From NCBI GenBank assembly GCA_039028975.1, contig JBCCHB010000012.1, positions 89,754 through 153,753 on the forward strand: a stretch of DNA of 64,000 nt, in the 5' to 3' direction. The DNA is from JAHBNG01 sp039028975 (GTDB taxonomy: Bacteria; Chloroflexota; Anaerolineae; Caldilineales; Caldilineaceae). Both the position numbers and the translations under genes were made by a program. This document shows, one piece after another, positions 7,415 to 17,200 of the stretch. A model generated the notes under the pieces. It had not been told where the DNA came from and did not search any database. It saw only the letters and a program-made list of their open reading frames with translations. Every line of letters begins with the position of its first letter. Within the stretch, counting starts at the first letter, position 1.

Positions 7415-10219
7415 TTAATCTGGAAGGGGGTGTTGGAATAATCCTGCCTGGGTTAACAGGTAGATAGTCTTCGACAGTTCATCTACATATATACCACGTA
7501 GATTCTGTAAGGTATTCTCTTCTGGTGCTTTGAGTTGCTGAATATATGCACCTGACTTGGAAAAGATCAAGATTCGATCTTCCCCAGCATCAGCCAAGTA
7601 AATGTAGGAATTTGTATGTGCACCCACGAACAAGTCTACTGGCTCCGTGATGATGCCCACATCGTCATCTAGAACGAAATCGCGCTGAATACCTTGGCTG
7701 TAGGGTAGAAGCAACCCCTCTTGTAAGAGTATCCAAATATCACCGTCAATTGTCATAGATGAGATGCCAGACAGAGCAGGTGGGTTGGTTGCAACAAGCC
7801 AAGGCTCTGGTGCTTGAGTGTATAGTCCTCGCTCATACCGAAAGATCTGCCCACGCCCCCCATCAGCAACGTAGAAACGCCCCAAATATACCTCAATCTG
7901 AGTAGGCGTTTGCCATTGATCCTGCTCACCAAAAGTAAGAAGAGAAGGCCCGTCAACCTGCTGATTGTAGCGGAAAATGTTGTGATTGCTGTCCAGAACA
8001 AGAAGATTTGCCTTGTCCTCAATACCAGGTATGGGCTCCTGCCATGCAATGTCAACCAGCGGACCAACAACTGCACTATCCACATTCTGTCCTTGAGCCA
8101 ATACACTGCTTCCATTTTGATCGGGTATACTGCTCCGGGTCTCATCCAGTCGATAACGCAGAATCTGATGCTTACCCGTATCGAGCACATAGATATCTTG
8201 ATCAACCACTAAAATACGATGAGGCGAGACATCAAACGGAAAGACGACCAATGGTTCGACAAGGCCATAGAGGGGAGTAACCTGTAAAATACCAGATAGC
8301 TCCTGGCTGATCTGGGCCAAAAGCGTATCGATTTGATTGCGAGGCCCGCCAATGAGCTCTGCGTCAACCAAGAACTGCTGGGCTGACTGTAGTGAGACTC
8401 TTGCTGCGCCGCTATTGTTCTCGTCAAGAGAAATCTTAGCGTTGTTGAGATATCCTTCTGCTCCGGCAATCAGTTCTTCTACTTGCCTGGCTCGCTCCGC
8501 ACCTTGCCACCATACAGTCGCATAGACAACCAATATGACCAAAAAGGACAAGACAACAGCCAACGTAATAATCAACCGGGCACGGCTGCCGGCCGCAGGT
8601 GGTGGAGGCGTAAAGCGTTTGACTTCTTTCTGCTGAACATGGGTGGTGAAATCATCAGGGGCTTCCGAATGCTCTGGCGGTAAGGGCGCAGCTTGACTAC
8701 CAGTAATAGGGTTAACTGAGCGCTGCTGCGGCTTAGGGCGAAACTCGCTGTAAGGGTCAGCAACGGGTCTCTGCGCTGTTGCCCCTCTGTTCGTGGATAG
8801 TTGCGCCGTGGCATCCTCTTGTTCTCTACCACGAGGCAATTGGTCTGGTAGAAGATCGGCCACAAAGGACTTTACTTGACTCGACAGTGATTGCCAATCC
8901 TTGCCCCAATCTCTATTGAGCACACTTGAGTTGTTCTTGGCCGTTTCGTCAGCTGCATTGACTGACGTTACTGGCACAGAGGCACCATGAGAAATGGCTT
9001 GCTGTGCACCTGATTCCAGCCCAATATCCGAATTCGACGCCGAACCAATTTTAGAACCTTGGAGATGAACCGCTGTCTGCTCCATTGTAGGTTCAAAGCT
9101 CGTTGTCAATTCATCAACAGCGGCATTTTGCTCGTCTCTATTCCAACGTTCCTCTGACCGAGATGGCGGAAGCGGATCTATCCCATCCACAATAGGTGGC
9201 GACGCATGGACAGAGGTAGGTAGGCTGCTTGATGTGCTATCAACTGGCTGGTGCGCTTGCTGAGTAGAAGATGTGAACCCAACATGGTCTGAAGAAGAAG
9301 GAACCGCTCGGGACATTCCGACATCCGAGGAACCGAAATTGGCAGGTTCGCGATTTGTTATCCCATCGCCAAATATTGGTACGCTCCCTGGTGGTGCTTC
9401 CGTCTGTGGTACTGCTGCCGAAATCAAGAGGGCTGGTAGTGAATCGCTCTTACTTTCTTCGGTCAAATAGGCTGCAATCTCTTCACAATTATCAAGAGTG
9501 CATTGGGCCACTGTACCCAGAATCTTTCGCACCGTCAACTGCTCCAACCAACTGACGGTACCAATAAAGATGGAGACGTCACCATGCATAGCCCGCCTGT
9601 GAGTAAAGATCTCTGGCATCTGGCTACTGCCCAATAAATCTCGGACAGAGCTATATTGGTTCCATGGGAATTGCTCTAGTGCATCGTCAGAGGCGATCAG
9701 TGCCAACGCTGGGCCGCTACATGTCACGCTTAACCGGTTTTTGAGAAGGGCAGCACAAAGCACCCCAGCACGCAAAGGTGCCTGTGGGTTTTCGGTATTA
9801 TGTTGACTTAAAAGATGATGAACCTCTTTAATGGCCCGTTCAGTGGCTACGGACTGGGAGCCTTTGGCTGTGTAGTATGTCGTCTGAATCAATCCTAGCA
9901 ACCGCTCGGCAAACTGAGCCAATTCACGTGTCGAGTAGTGATAGGAGGCAGAAGAATTGGTACTTGCCGATATAGTCTCTTGTTCCGGTTGGGTTTGGCT
10001 CGCTAAAGATTCTGGCTCCGTAGAATTGGAGTGGCGCGGCAGGGAATCTGAATTATCAAGTTCAGCGGCTTGGCCAGTGGTCAATTCGACCAATTCTACA
10101 AAGATGTACAGATTACCCCGTATTGCATGGCCCGCATCCGGGTTTGGCTCAACGGCGCGCACACCCCACCGCAGCATATTAGAGCCATGTGGAAGATAGA
10201 TTGCTTTAGTCGTTGCCAT
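7415..10219 (-). CDS. PP2C-like / transmembrane / beta-propeller protein
   Basis: About 934 residues from ATG 10219; an upstream start at 10258 is excluded because the -35 and -10 boxes (10230-10258) fall inside it. The first 270 residues look like a degenerate PP2C-type phosphatase fold (GNLYIFVELVEL, APLRAGVLCAALLKNRLSV, HGDVSIFIGTVSWL) without clear metal aspartates. A low-complexity Ser/Thr/Gln region follows to about 540, then one membrane helix (LIITLAVVLSFLVILVVY), a helical stretch and a C-terminal NHL/propeller-like domain (VVDQDIYVLDTGKHQILRYR and similar repeats). Topology suggests a cytosolic pseudo-phosphatase linked to an outside propeller. Its role is unknown. It is divergent from yigZ. 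Confidence 0.75.
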   Translation of the reverse strand: MATTKAIYLPHGSNMLRWGVRAVEPNPDAGHAIRGNLYIFVELVELTTGQAAELDNSDSLPRHSNSTEPESLASQTQPEQETISASTNSSASYHYSTRELAQFAERLLGLIQTTYYTAKGSQSVATERAIKEVHHLLSQHNTENPQAPLRAGVLCAALLKNRLSVTCSGPALALIASDDALEQFPWNQYSSVRDLLGSSQMPEIFTHRRAMHGDVSIFIGTVSWLEQLTVRKILGTVAQCTLDNCEEIAAYLTEESKSDSLPALLISAAVPQTEAPPGSVPIFGDGITNREPANFGSSDVGMSRAVPSSSDHVGFTSSTQQAHQPVDSTSSSLPTSVHASPPIVDGIDPLPPSRSEERWNRDEQNAAVDELTTSFEPTMEQTAVHLQGSKIGSASNSDIGLESGAQQAISHGASVPVTSVNAADETAKNNSSVLNRDWGKDWQSLSSQVKSFVADLLPDQLPRGREQEDATAQLSTNRGATAQRPVADPYSEFRPKPQQRSVNPITGSQAAPLPPEHSEAPDDFTTHVQQKEVKRFTPPPPAAGSRARLIITLAVVLSFLVILVVYATVWWQGAERARQVEELIAGAEGYLNNAKISLDENNSGAARVSLQSAQQFLVDAELIGGPRNQIDTLLAQISQELSGILQVTPLYGLVEPLVVFPFDVSPHRILVVDQDIYVLDTGKHQILRYRLDETRSSIPDQNGSSVLAQGQNVDSAVVGPLVDIAWQEPIPGIEDKANLLVLDSNHNIFRYNQQVDGPSLLTFGEQDQWQTPTQIEVYLGRFYVADGGRGQIFRYERGLYTQAPEPWLVATNPPALSGISSMTIDGDIWILLQEGLLLPYSQGIQRDFVLDDDVGIITEPVDLFVGAHTNSYIYLADAGEDRILIFSKSGAYIQQLKAPEENTLQNLRGIYVDELSKTIYLLTQAGLFQHPLPD

Positions 10220-10229
10220 AGTATTAAGA

Positions 10230-10258
10230 ATTTTAACGTGCTGTTCACATAATGTCAA
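10230..10258 (-). promoter_or_regulatory. Promoter of the PP2C-like gene (short leader)
   Basis: Minus strand TTGACA (10258-10253), a 17-base spacer and TAAAAT (10235-10230). The ATG starts at 10219, ten bases past the -10 box, so the expected transcript has at most a few leader bases and no room for a Shine-Dalgarno site. Confidence 0.7.
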
Positions 10259-10331
10259 CCATTCATGTCAACCATAGTACGATGCCTCTAAATGTTACGT
10301 GTATCCATTACGCGATTGCCCCTTCTCCATG

Positions 10332-10361
10332 TTGGTCGACCAGGACATGCCAGGGTATAAT
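10332..10361 (+). promoter_or_regulatory. Promoter of yigZ-larB (short leader)
   Basis: TTGGTC (10332-10337), an 18-base spacer and TATAAT (10356-10361). The yigZ ATG is at 10373, eleven bases on, giving an expected leader of about five bases. Confidence 0.65.
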
Positions 10362-10372
10362 CGAAGCCAGAT

Positions 10373-10999
10373 ATGCCAACAAATCGTTACCAAATCCCTA
10401 GCCATACACATCGGGTCGAAGAGGAGATCAAGCGCAGCCGCTTCATTACCACGATTGCTCATACACCAACAGTAGAGGATGCGCGCAACTTTATAGCCCA
10501 AATGAATGTAGAATTTGCTGACGCGTCCCATAACTGTTGGGCATATGTTGTTGGCCCACCGGGAAGCACGGCTCAAATTGGCATGAGTGACGCGGGTGAA
10601 CCTCATGGTACTGCGGGTAAACCTATGTTGACTGTCCTTCTTCACTCTGGCGTTGGGGATATCTGTGCCGTTGTGACCCGCTATTTTGGTGGTACTCTCT
10701 TAGGCAAAGGCGGGCTGGTTAAAGCCTATAGTGGCGGGGTCCAGTTGGCTTTAAAATCTATGTCTATTATGGAGCGAGTACCGAGTGCAGAGCTCCTGAT
10801 CGTCATTGATTATGCGACGGTAACACCCTTCCAGCGTATGTTGCCTGAGTACGAGGCAGAGTTGCTTAGTGAAGAGTTTGGTGTTGATGCAACAATGAAA
10901 GTCAAAGTGCCTCTTGAGCAGAAGGAGCCATTTATCTATACCATTACGGATATGACAAATGGCAATGCGCTAGTGGAAGTTGAGCATGAAGATGAATGA
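10373..10999 (+). CDS. yigZ: YigZ/IMPACT family protein
   Basis: 208 residues, the usual length. The N-terminal UPF0029 domain carries the family signatures EEIKRSRFI near 15, ASHNCWAY, SDAGEPHGTAGKPML and VTRYFGGTLLGKGGLVKAYS. A C-terminal DUF1949-like domain follows (ATVTPFQRML). Eukaryotic IMPACT relatives bind GCN1 and modulate translation; the bacterial role is unclear. It is 15 bases ahead of larB and probably cotranscribed from the promoter at 10332-10361. No functional link to the lar genes is known. Confidence 0.93.
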   Translation: MPTNRYQIPSHTHRVEEEIKRSRFITTIAHTPTVEDARNFIAQMNVEFADASHNCWAYVVGPPGSTAQIGMSDAGEPHGTAGKPMLTVLLHSGVGDICAVVTRYFGGTLLGKGGLVKAYSGGVQLALKSMSIMERVPSAELLIVIDYATVTPFQRMLPEYEAELLSEEFGVDATMKVKVPLEQKEPFIYTITDMTNGNALVEVEHEDE

Positions 11000-11014
11000 T
11001 AGGAGCTGTAGACT

Positions 11015-11779
11015 TTGGAACTCGCCGCAATTCAACGCCTGTTAGAAGAGGTTGCTGCAGGGAATACGTCCGTGGATGAGGCAACCAAGGCGTTGCGCAC
11101 CCTACCCTTTGAATCCCTTGACTTTGCTACATTGGATCACCATCGAACCTTGCGTTGGGGCTTTCCTGAAGTTATCTTCTGTCAGGGAAAAAGTGCGGAG
11201 CAAGTAGGCCTGATTGCCGCACGTTTGGCTGAGCGTTCCCCCAGGGTGCTAGGTACCCGTGCCACCAAGGAACAGTTTGAGGTGGCCCGTCAACATGTAG
11301 CAGAGCTCGAGTATAATGAATCTGCTCGTTGCCTTTGGCTAGACCGAGATTCCCAGCGCAACCGTCATGAGGGGGTCTTGTTGGTGGCTGCTGGCACCAG
11401 TGATTTGCCTGTACTGGAAGAGGCAGCACTTACCCTCGATCTGATGGGTCATCAGCCCAATCGTGTTGTGGACGTGGGGGTCGCGGGGTTGCATCGCCTA
11501 TTTCCTCATATTCCAGCTATTCAAGCAGCCAATGTAGTCGTGGTGATTGCTGGTATGGAAGGGGCATTGGCTAGCGTTGTCGGAGGATTGACTGACGCTC
11601 CGGTGATTGCCGTACCGACATCTGTTGGTTATGGTGCCAGCTTTGGTGGTGTAGCAGCGCTGCTTTCTATGCTTAATACGTGTGCCACAGGCGTTGCTAC
11701 AGTCAATATTGATAATGGCTATGGGGCAGGCCATATGGCCGCCTTAATCAACCAAAAAATTGTAACTGCTTCATCCTAA
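11015..11779 (+). CDS. larB: LarB, pyridinium-3,5-biscarboxylate mononucleotide synthase
   Basis: 254 residues, TTG start preceded by AGGAGCTGTAG. LarB carboxylates and hydrolyses nicotinic acid adenine dinucleotide to give the biscarboxylate mononucleotide, the first step to the nickel-pincer nucleotide cofactor of lactate racemase LarA and relatives. The AIR-carboxylase-like C-terminal half is clear: VVAAGTSDLPVLEEAALT, VVVIAGMEGALASVVGGL, VIAVPTSVGYGASFGG. The N-terminal helical part matches LarB. Same strand as larE and larC but separated from them by 285 bases with a strong hairpin. larA is not in this window. Confidence 0.93.
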   Translation: MELAAIQRLLEEVAAGNTSVDEATKALRTLPFESLDFATLDHHRTLRWGFPEVIFCQGKSAEQVGLIAARLAERSPRVLGTRATKEQFEVARQHVAELEYNESARCLWLDRDSQRNRHEGVLLVAAGTSDLPVLEEAALTLDLMGHQPNRVVDVGVAGLHRLFPHIPAIQAANVVVVIAGMEGALASVVGGLTDAPVIAVPTSVGYGASFGGVAALLSMLNTCATGVATVNIDNGYGAGHMAALINQKIVTASS

Positions 11780-12064
11780 AAGAGAAATAGTCATTAAATA
11801 AGGGATCTATGAGGAATAGTGGGGTGGAGTTACCGTAGCCCGTCCTTTTAGGGCGGGAGGCACCCGATGTAAAGGAGTTCCCGCCCTAAAAGGACGGGCT
11901 ACAACATTGCCGTGCCTTGGTCTTACCCCACAAAAGCTCAGACAACCTAAATAAGTTGGGTCCGTCATCTCGCTCACAAAGTAGCTGTAAAGCGGCTTGG
12001 ATTGCGAGAGCTTATGTATAAGTTATTTAATTCCGATTCCAGAGATTATGTGTGAGGGTCACCT
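11780..12064. other. larB-larE intergenic region
   Basis: No gene. It holds a perfect long inverted repeat (11835-11902) and then AT-rich leader sequence for larE. Whether larE has its own promoter here cannot be settled by eye. Confidence 0.6.
11835..11902. repeat. Perfect 24-bp inverted repeat (REP/MITE-like)
   Basis: Arms 11835-11858 and 11879-11902 are exact reverse complements starting GTAGCCCG and ending CGGGCTAC, around a 20-base loop. Each arm also has an internal CCCG..GCGGG palindrome around TTTTA. This looks like a dispersed palindromic repeat. In RNA it would form a very stable hairpin between larB and larE. No U-run follows, so it is not a standard terminator. Confidence 0.85.
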
Positions 12065-12949
12065 ATGGACCAAGAATTTCAAGATACCGTTAAAGAAGCT
12101 GCTATGCTTGCGCCCCATGTTGTACCAAAATTGGAAACGCTACGCCAGCTATTGCGAGAGATGGGTTCAGTGTTGGTGGCCTACTCGGGGGGCGTTGATA
12201 GTGCACTGGTGATGGTCGTTGCCCATCAGGAATTGGGAGAACGCTCCCTTGCCTGTATTGGCGTCTCACCTAGCTACCCAACCCGAGAGATGAAGTCGGC
12301 TACTGATTTTGCCCAGTCGCTCAAAATTCCTTACCGATTGGTCAATACAGAAGAATATTTGGACGAGAACTATGCGGCTAATCCGACCAACCGTTGCTAC
12401 TTCTGCAAATCAGAGCTGCACACTCACTTGCACACCATTGCTGAGGGCGAGGGTTGGCAACAAGTAGTCGATGGAGCCAACGCCAGCGATTTAGGGGACC
12501 ATCGACCTGGAATGGACGCTGCTAGAGAGCGTAACGTCCGCTCTCCTCTTATTGAAGCCAATATCAGCAAGCCAGAGGTACGTCAGATAGCCAGATATTT
12601 GGGAATGCCTCTGTGGGACAAGCCCGCCATGGCTTGTCTCTCCTCTAGAGTCCCTCACGGTATGGCCATCACACCTGAATTGTTGCGTCAGATTGAGACC
12701 GCAGAAGATGTGCTCGTTGAATTAGGCTTTCCTCAATTTCGCGTACGTCACCACGGAGATGTAGCCCGCATCGAGGTTCCGCCCCATGACTTTCCTCAAG
12801 TGCTAAGCCATCACGAAGAGATTGTTCAACGAATCAAGGGGGCAGGATATCGCTTTGTCACGCTTGACCTAGCAGGCTTTCGCAGCGGTTCACTCAACGG
12901 GGCCAATGACACAACCGTGATCCCGCTGGCCGATATCCCCGTAACGTAG
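12065..12949 (+). CDS. larE: LarE, sulfur transferase for nickel-pincer cofactor
   Basis: 294 residues. An ATP-pyrophosphatase-type sulfur transferase that adenylates and thiolates the LarB product. The PP-loop YSGGVDSAL is at 40-48. Cys111 and Cys114 lie in NRCYFCKSE, and Cys191 in PAMACLSSR, the position of the sacrificial Cys in Lactobacillus LarE. The extra Cys pair matches the class thought to hold a [4Fe-4S] cluster that carries the sulfur, so this enzyme may not consume its own Cys. Followed by larC 47 bases on. Confidence 0.93.
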   Translation: MDQEFQDTVKEAAMLAPHVVPKLETLRQLLREMGSVLVAYSGGVDSALVMVVAHQELGERSLACIGVSPSYPTREMKSATDFAQSLKIPYRLVNTEEYLDENYAANPTNRCYFCKSELHTHLHTIAEGEGWQQVVDGANASDLGDHRPGMDAARERNVRSPLIEANISKPEVRQIARYLGMPLWDKPAMACLSSRVPHGMAITPELLRQIETAEDVLVELGFPQFRVRHHGDVARIEVPPHDFPQVLSHHEEIVQRIKGAGYRFVTLDLAGFRSGSLNGANDTTVIPLADIPVT

Positions 12950-12996
12950 CAATTCACACTCATATTGATCGACCGGTTACGAATCACGAATCACTT

Positions 12997-14265
12997 ATGA
13001 TTGCTTACCTTGACATGCCATCCGGGATCTCTGGCGACATGTTTCTTGGCTGCCTGGTGGATGTGGGTTGGCCACTACACGAATTACATCAGGTGATCCA
13101 AAGGCTAGGTTTACCTGATGAGAGTTGGCAGATCAACCAGAAAATGGTCCAGAGAGGACCTTTGCGTGGAACATTGGTTGATATACAAGTTGAAGAAGGG
13201 CCAACCCATCGTCACTTGGCAGATGTGACCCAGATTATCACCCAGAGTACACTGGCCAACACCATCAAATCAAAAGCCGTCGCCGTCTTTACTCGTTTAG
13301 CCGAAGCGGAAGCCTGGGTTCACGGTACAAGCGTAGAACAAGTCCACTTTCATGAAGTGGGTGCATTGGATGCCATTATCGATATTGTTGGCGTCGTGGC
13401 GGGTCTAGAATCGCTGGGGATTGGGCAATTGTATGCCTCTGGTGCGCCATTGGGCGAAGGGTGGACTCGCTCTGCTCACGGCCCCATTCCACTACCCGCA
13501 CCAGCCACATTGCACCTCTTAACAGATGTCAAGGCACCCAGCAGAACGGCTCCAGGACCAGGCGAATTGGTGACGCCTACGGGCGCTGCCCTCATTGCAG
13601 AACTGGCGATCTTCCGTCAGCCGCCCATGATGCTACATCATGTTGGCTATGGCGCTGGGCAAAAGGATTTCGACTGGCCTAATGTGGCAAGGATTTGGCT
13701 GGGAACGACTCAATCAGCGACTACGGGGCTTACAAAAACGAGCCACAATACCCTTCAGGAAACCACTCCCAAAGCAAGCCAGGAAGCGAGCCAGGAAGCG
13801 AGCCAGGAAACCCCATATGGGGAAGGAACGTTCGTACAAATTGAGACCAACATCGATGATATGAACCCGGAACTATATGGCGTTGTGCGGCAGAGCCTCT
13901 TTGATGCAGGTGCCCTGGACGTCTGGACGACGCCGATTCAGATGAAAAAAGAGCGACCAGGAAATGTGCTTAGTTTAGTCGCTCCGAGTCACCTGGAAGA
14001 AACATTGGCTGCCACCGTTCTGAAAGAGACAACGACACTAGGGGTACGGGTTCATAGGGTCCATCGGCACGAGGCTGACCGGGTGTTTCGCACCATCCAG
14101 ACCGAGTACGGTGAAGTCTCTGTGAAGTTGAAAATTTTGGACCATCAAATTGTTGGGGTCAAGCCTGAATTTGATCGGTGTGTCGAGTTAGCCAAAGGAG
14201 CTGGCGTTACGGTACAGGCTGTGCTTCATGAGGTAAAGTTGGCTACATCGCACATACTAAGTTGA
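12997..14265 (+). CDS. larC: LarC, nickel insertase for nickel-pincer cofactor
   Basis: 422 residues. CTP-dependent cyclometallase that inserts Ni into the bisthiocarboxylate nucleotide. Family signatures are MIAYLDMPSGISGDMFLGCLVD at the start, VHFHEVGALDAIIDIVG near 115, and FVQIETNIDDMNPELYG near 280. In Lactobacillus the protein is made from larC1/larC2 by frameshifting; here it is one uninterrupted frame. A linker near 245-270 contains three tandem ASQE units (DNA 13780-13810), an expansion between the two halves. recQ begins 15 bases after the stop. Confidence 0.92.
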   Translation: MIAYLDMPSGISGDMFLGCLVDVGWPLHELHQVIQRLGLPDESWQINQKMVQRGPLRGTLVDIQVEEGPTHRHLADVTQIITQSTLANTIKSKAVAVFTRLAEAEAWVHGTSVEQVHFHEVGALDAIIDIVGVVAGLESLGIGQLYASGAPLGEGWTRSAHGPIPLPAPATLHLLTDVKAPSRTAPGPGELVTPTGAALIAELAIFRQPPMMLHHVGYGAGQKDFDWPNVARIWLGTTQSATTGLTKTSHNTLQETTPKASQEASQEASQETPYGEGTFVQIETNIDDMNPELYGVVRQSLFDAGALDVWTTPIQMKKERPGNVLSLVAPSHLEETLAATVLKETTTLGVRVHRVHRHEADRVFRTIQTEYGEVSVKLKILDHQIVGVKPEFDRCVELAKGAGVTVQAVLHEVKLATSHILS

Positions 14266-14280
14266 ATACACCAAATTAAT

Positions 14281-17200
14281 ATGTCTAAATTAAAAATTAC
14301 AGAAAACCTTGAACTTGCATCGGAACATTTGATCCATCTCCCCCCAGAGATACGGGATCTGCTGCTCCAATTTCTGGCTGATTGGGGTACGCCTGAACAG
14401 CAGATCACGCTGGTGACTGCCCTAAGAGAAGCCCATGGCCCATTGCTCTTCTTACTAGACTATCAAGCCACTGCACTGAGTGCCAAAGGTGACACTGCGG
14501 AAGCGCTGGAAGTGATAGAACGACGACAGCGACGGAGTACAACCATTAACAGCCAGACGATTGAGGCTAGGGCATTACTCGCCGCTGGGTATGAAGAACA
14601 TGCCCAAACAGTAGTTGATGATATTGCGCAAGCATACCCGCGTAATATACAAGCCATCGGAGCCGCAGCAGAGGTCTATAGCCAACTTGGTCGCTTTGAG
14701 CACGCCCGGGAGCTGCTAGAAACATATCTGCGCCATCGCCCATCGGATCTCCAAGGTACGCTTCTACTTACTTGCTTTGCCCACAAAAGTAATGAACCAC
14801 AAGTGGTCACCGACTACATTCAGCGATTAGGGGCGGGCGTTCCCGTAGGCATTTCCGTTCCTCATCTGCGTATGCTAGGTGAGTTGCACAAGGAACTCAA
14901 AAACCAAGAGAGTGCCAATGCAATCGATTTAGAGTTGGAACGGCGTCAGGCTGCAGATCTGCAACGACTGTTCGGGGCTCTTGAACCTATCGTTGGTTCA
15001 GCCGAGGGCAATGCAGATGATATTGCCAAGCTGTATCGAAACTTGAGCGGTCCAGAATCGTTTGAAGTCTCCCGCAAAGAAAACCGCAACATTCAGCTTG
15101 AGGCGGTCCGCCATTTTGGCTTTATGAAGCTGCGGTATGGTCAGCCAGAGACGATTGCCACCGTATTGCGGCGGGAATCAATTTTGGCGGTTATGCCAAC
15201 TGGTGCTGGGAAATCGCTCTGCTACCAACTACCCGCCTTGGCCATGCCTCGGGCTACGCTGGTCATCAGCCCTCTGATTGCATTGATGAAAGATCAGGTC
15301 GAGAGCCTGCCCTCTGCTGCGCGCGCCCAGGCTACATTTATCAACAGTACGCTGGAGGAAGGAGAGTTGGACGCGCGGATGTCTGGTATTGCCAACGGCG
15401 AATATAAGCTCATCTATGCTGCGCCCGAGCGTCTGCGTCAACGCGCCTTTTTACACGTTCTACGGTCGGCAGGTTTAGATCTCTTCGTTATCGATGAAGC
15501 CCACTGTGTAAGCTTATGGGGCCATGATTTTCGCCCTGATTATCTCTTCATCCAGGAAGCTCGACGAGAATTAGGGAACCCAACGGCCTTGGCAATGACG
15601 GCCACAGCGCCCCCCGCAGTTCGTGACGAAATTGTAGACTATATGGGAGCTGATGATGAACCATCGGCTGGGCAAAATATAAAGGATGAAGAGAACGAAA
15701 TCCATGCATCTGGGCGTCGCCCCAAGGTCATCTCCTTGGATATCTTTCGGGATAACCTACATATGTCTGCCCTGCGCTTCAATAGTGATGAAGAAAAGCT
15801 AACGGCGCTGCTCAAATTTGTTTCTGAAACAGAGGGCAGCGGCATCGTCTACGTTAACAGCCGAGCCAAGAGTGAAAGCCTAGCCTATGAACTTCGCAGC
15901 GTTGGGGTGGAGGCGGAAGCGTACCACGCCGGACTGAGCGAGCGAGGTGAAGTCCAAGATCGCTTCATGGCTGATAAGACTCGGGTTGTTGTGGCAACTG
16001 TCGCGTTTGGTATGGGTATTGATAAATCCGATATCCGCTTTATCGTCCATTTTCATCCATCTCGCAGCTTGGCCGCTTACTACCAGGAGGTCGGACGTGC
16101 TGGACGTGATGGAAAACCGAGCGACGGCGTCCTCTTTTATAGCAACAACGATTGGGCTAATCTGCGCCGTTGGGCTAAATCTGACGAGCAGGGTGTAGAA
16201 TTTTTAGAGAAGGTCTATGCCGCGATTGCAACCCAGCTAGGCGTCAATCAGGCTGCTGAATCGGCCAACTTGGCTATGAATGGCAATGGTGATAGCAGTG
16301 AAAATGGCTTAGCAGACCAAGATGGAGTGGAGGGTACCCAAGCTGCCTTGCGCTTTGAGTCGCTGAAGTTAGGCGAGCCAACCATTGGCATTGTCGATCC
16401 TCGCCGCCTACAGCAAGTGGCTAATACGGACGAAACAACCATGCGTGTTGCGGTGAGTACCCTTGAGCGTGCTGATCTGCTCAGCCGTAGCTTTGACCAA
16501 CCGCGCGAGCTAGAAATTTCTTTACCCAGCAAGCTACCAGCCAAGGTGCGAGAAGCCACCGAATTGGTACGGCTTCTTAAAGGTCTCAATTTGCGAGGGA
16601 ATCAGAAGGCGACCTTTAAAACAGAAGAGATCGCTAAATTTATGCGGTGGCCAATCCACGAGACCGAGGCGGCCCTGCTTGACTGGCAAACGGAAGGATT
16701 CTTACAGGTCAAGGGTAGCCGTCGTGCCATGCTGATTGAACTAACCCCGCCCCGTAGTAACGCCCCCCAGGGTACGCCTGCTTCGGAGATGCGTGAGCGC
16801 TTGGAACGATTGTTGGTTCAATCAACGGCCATTGCCCAACGCCGTATCGATGATATGGTCGGCTACGCTACCTCGGAGACGTGCCGTCATGGCTATATCA
16901 GTGCACACTTTGGCAGTCCACCCCGCATCAAATGTGAAAAGTGTGACAACTGTACAGGTATTCGACCGGATATTCCACCACCTGCCGAACCCACCCATCC
17001 GCTACCCGACGATGCGGATGTGGAGCCAATGTTGTTGGATTGCTTGGTAAGCTTACCCAAACCGGTAGGGCGTTCTGGCTTGGCTCGAATCTTAACCGGA
17101 AGTATGCGAGCACCGGTCACACCAGACAAAGCACGCCATCACGGTCGATTGAAGGGGATGGGCGAGGCCATGGTGATGAACTATGTGGATGCCATGCTCG

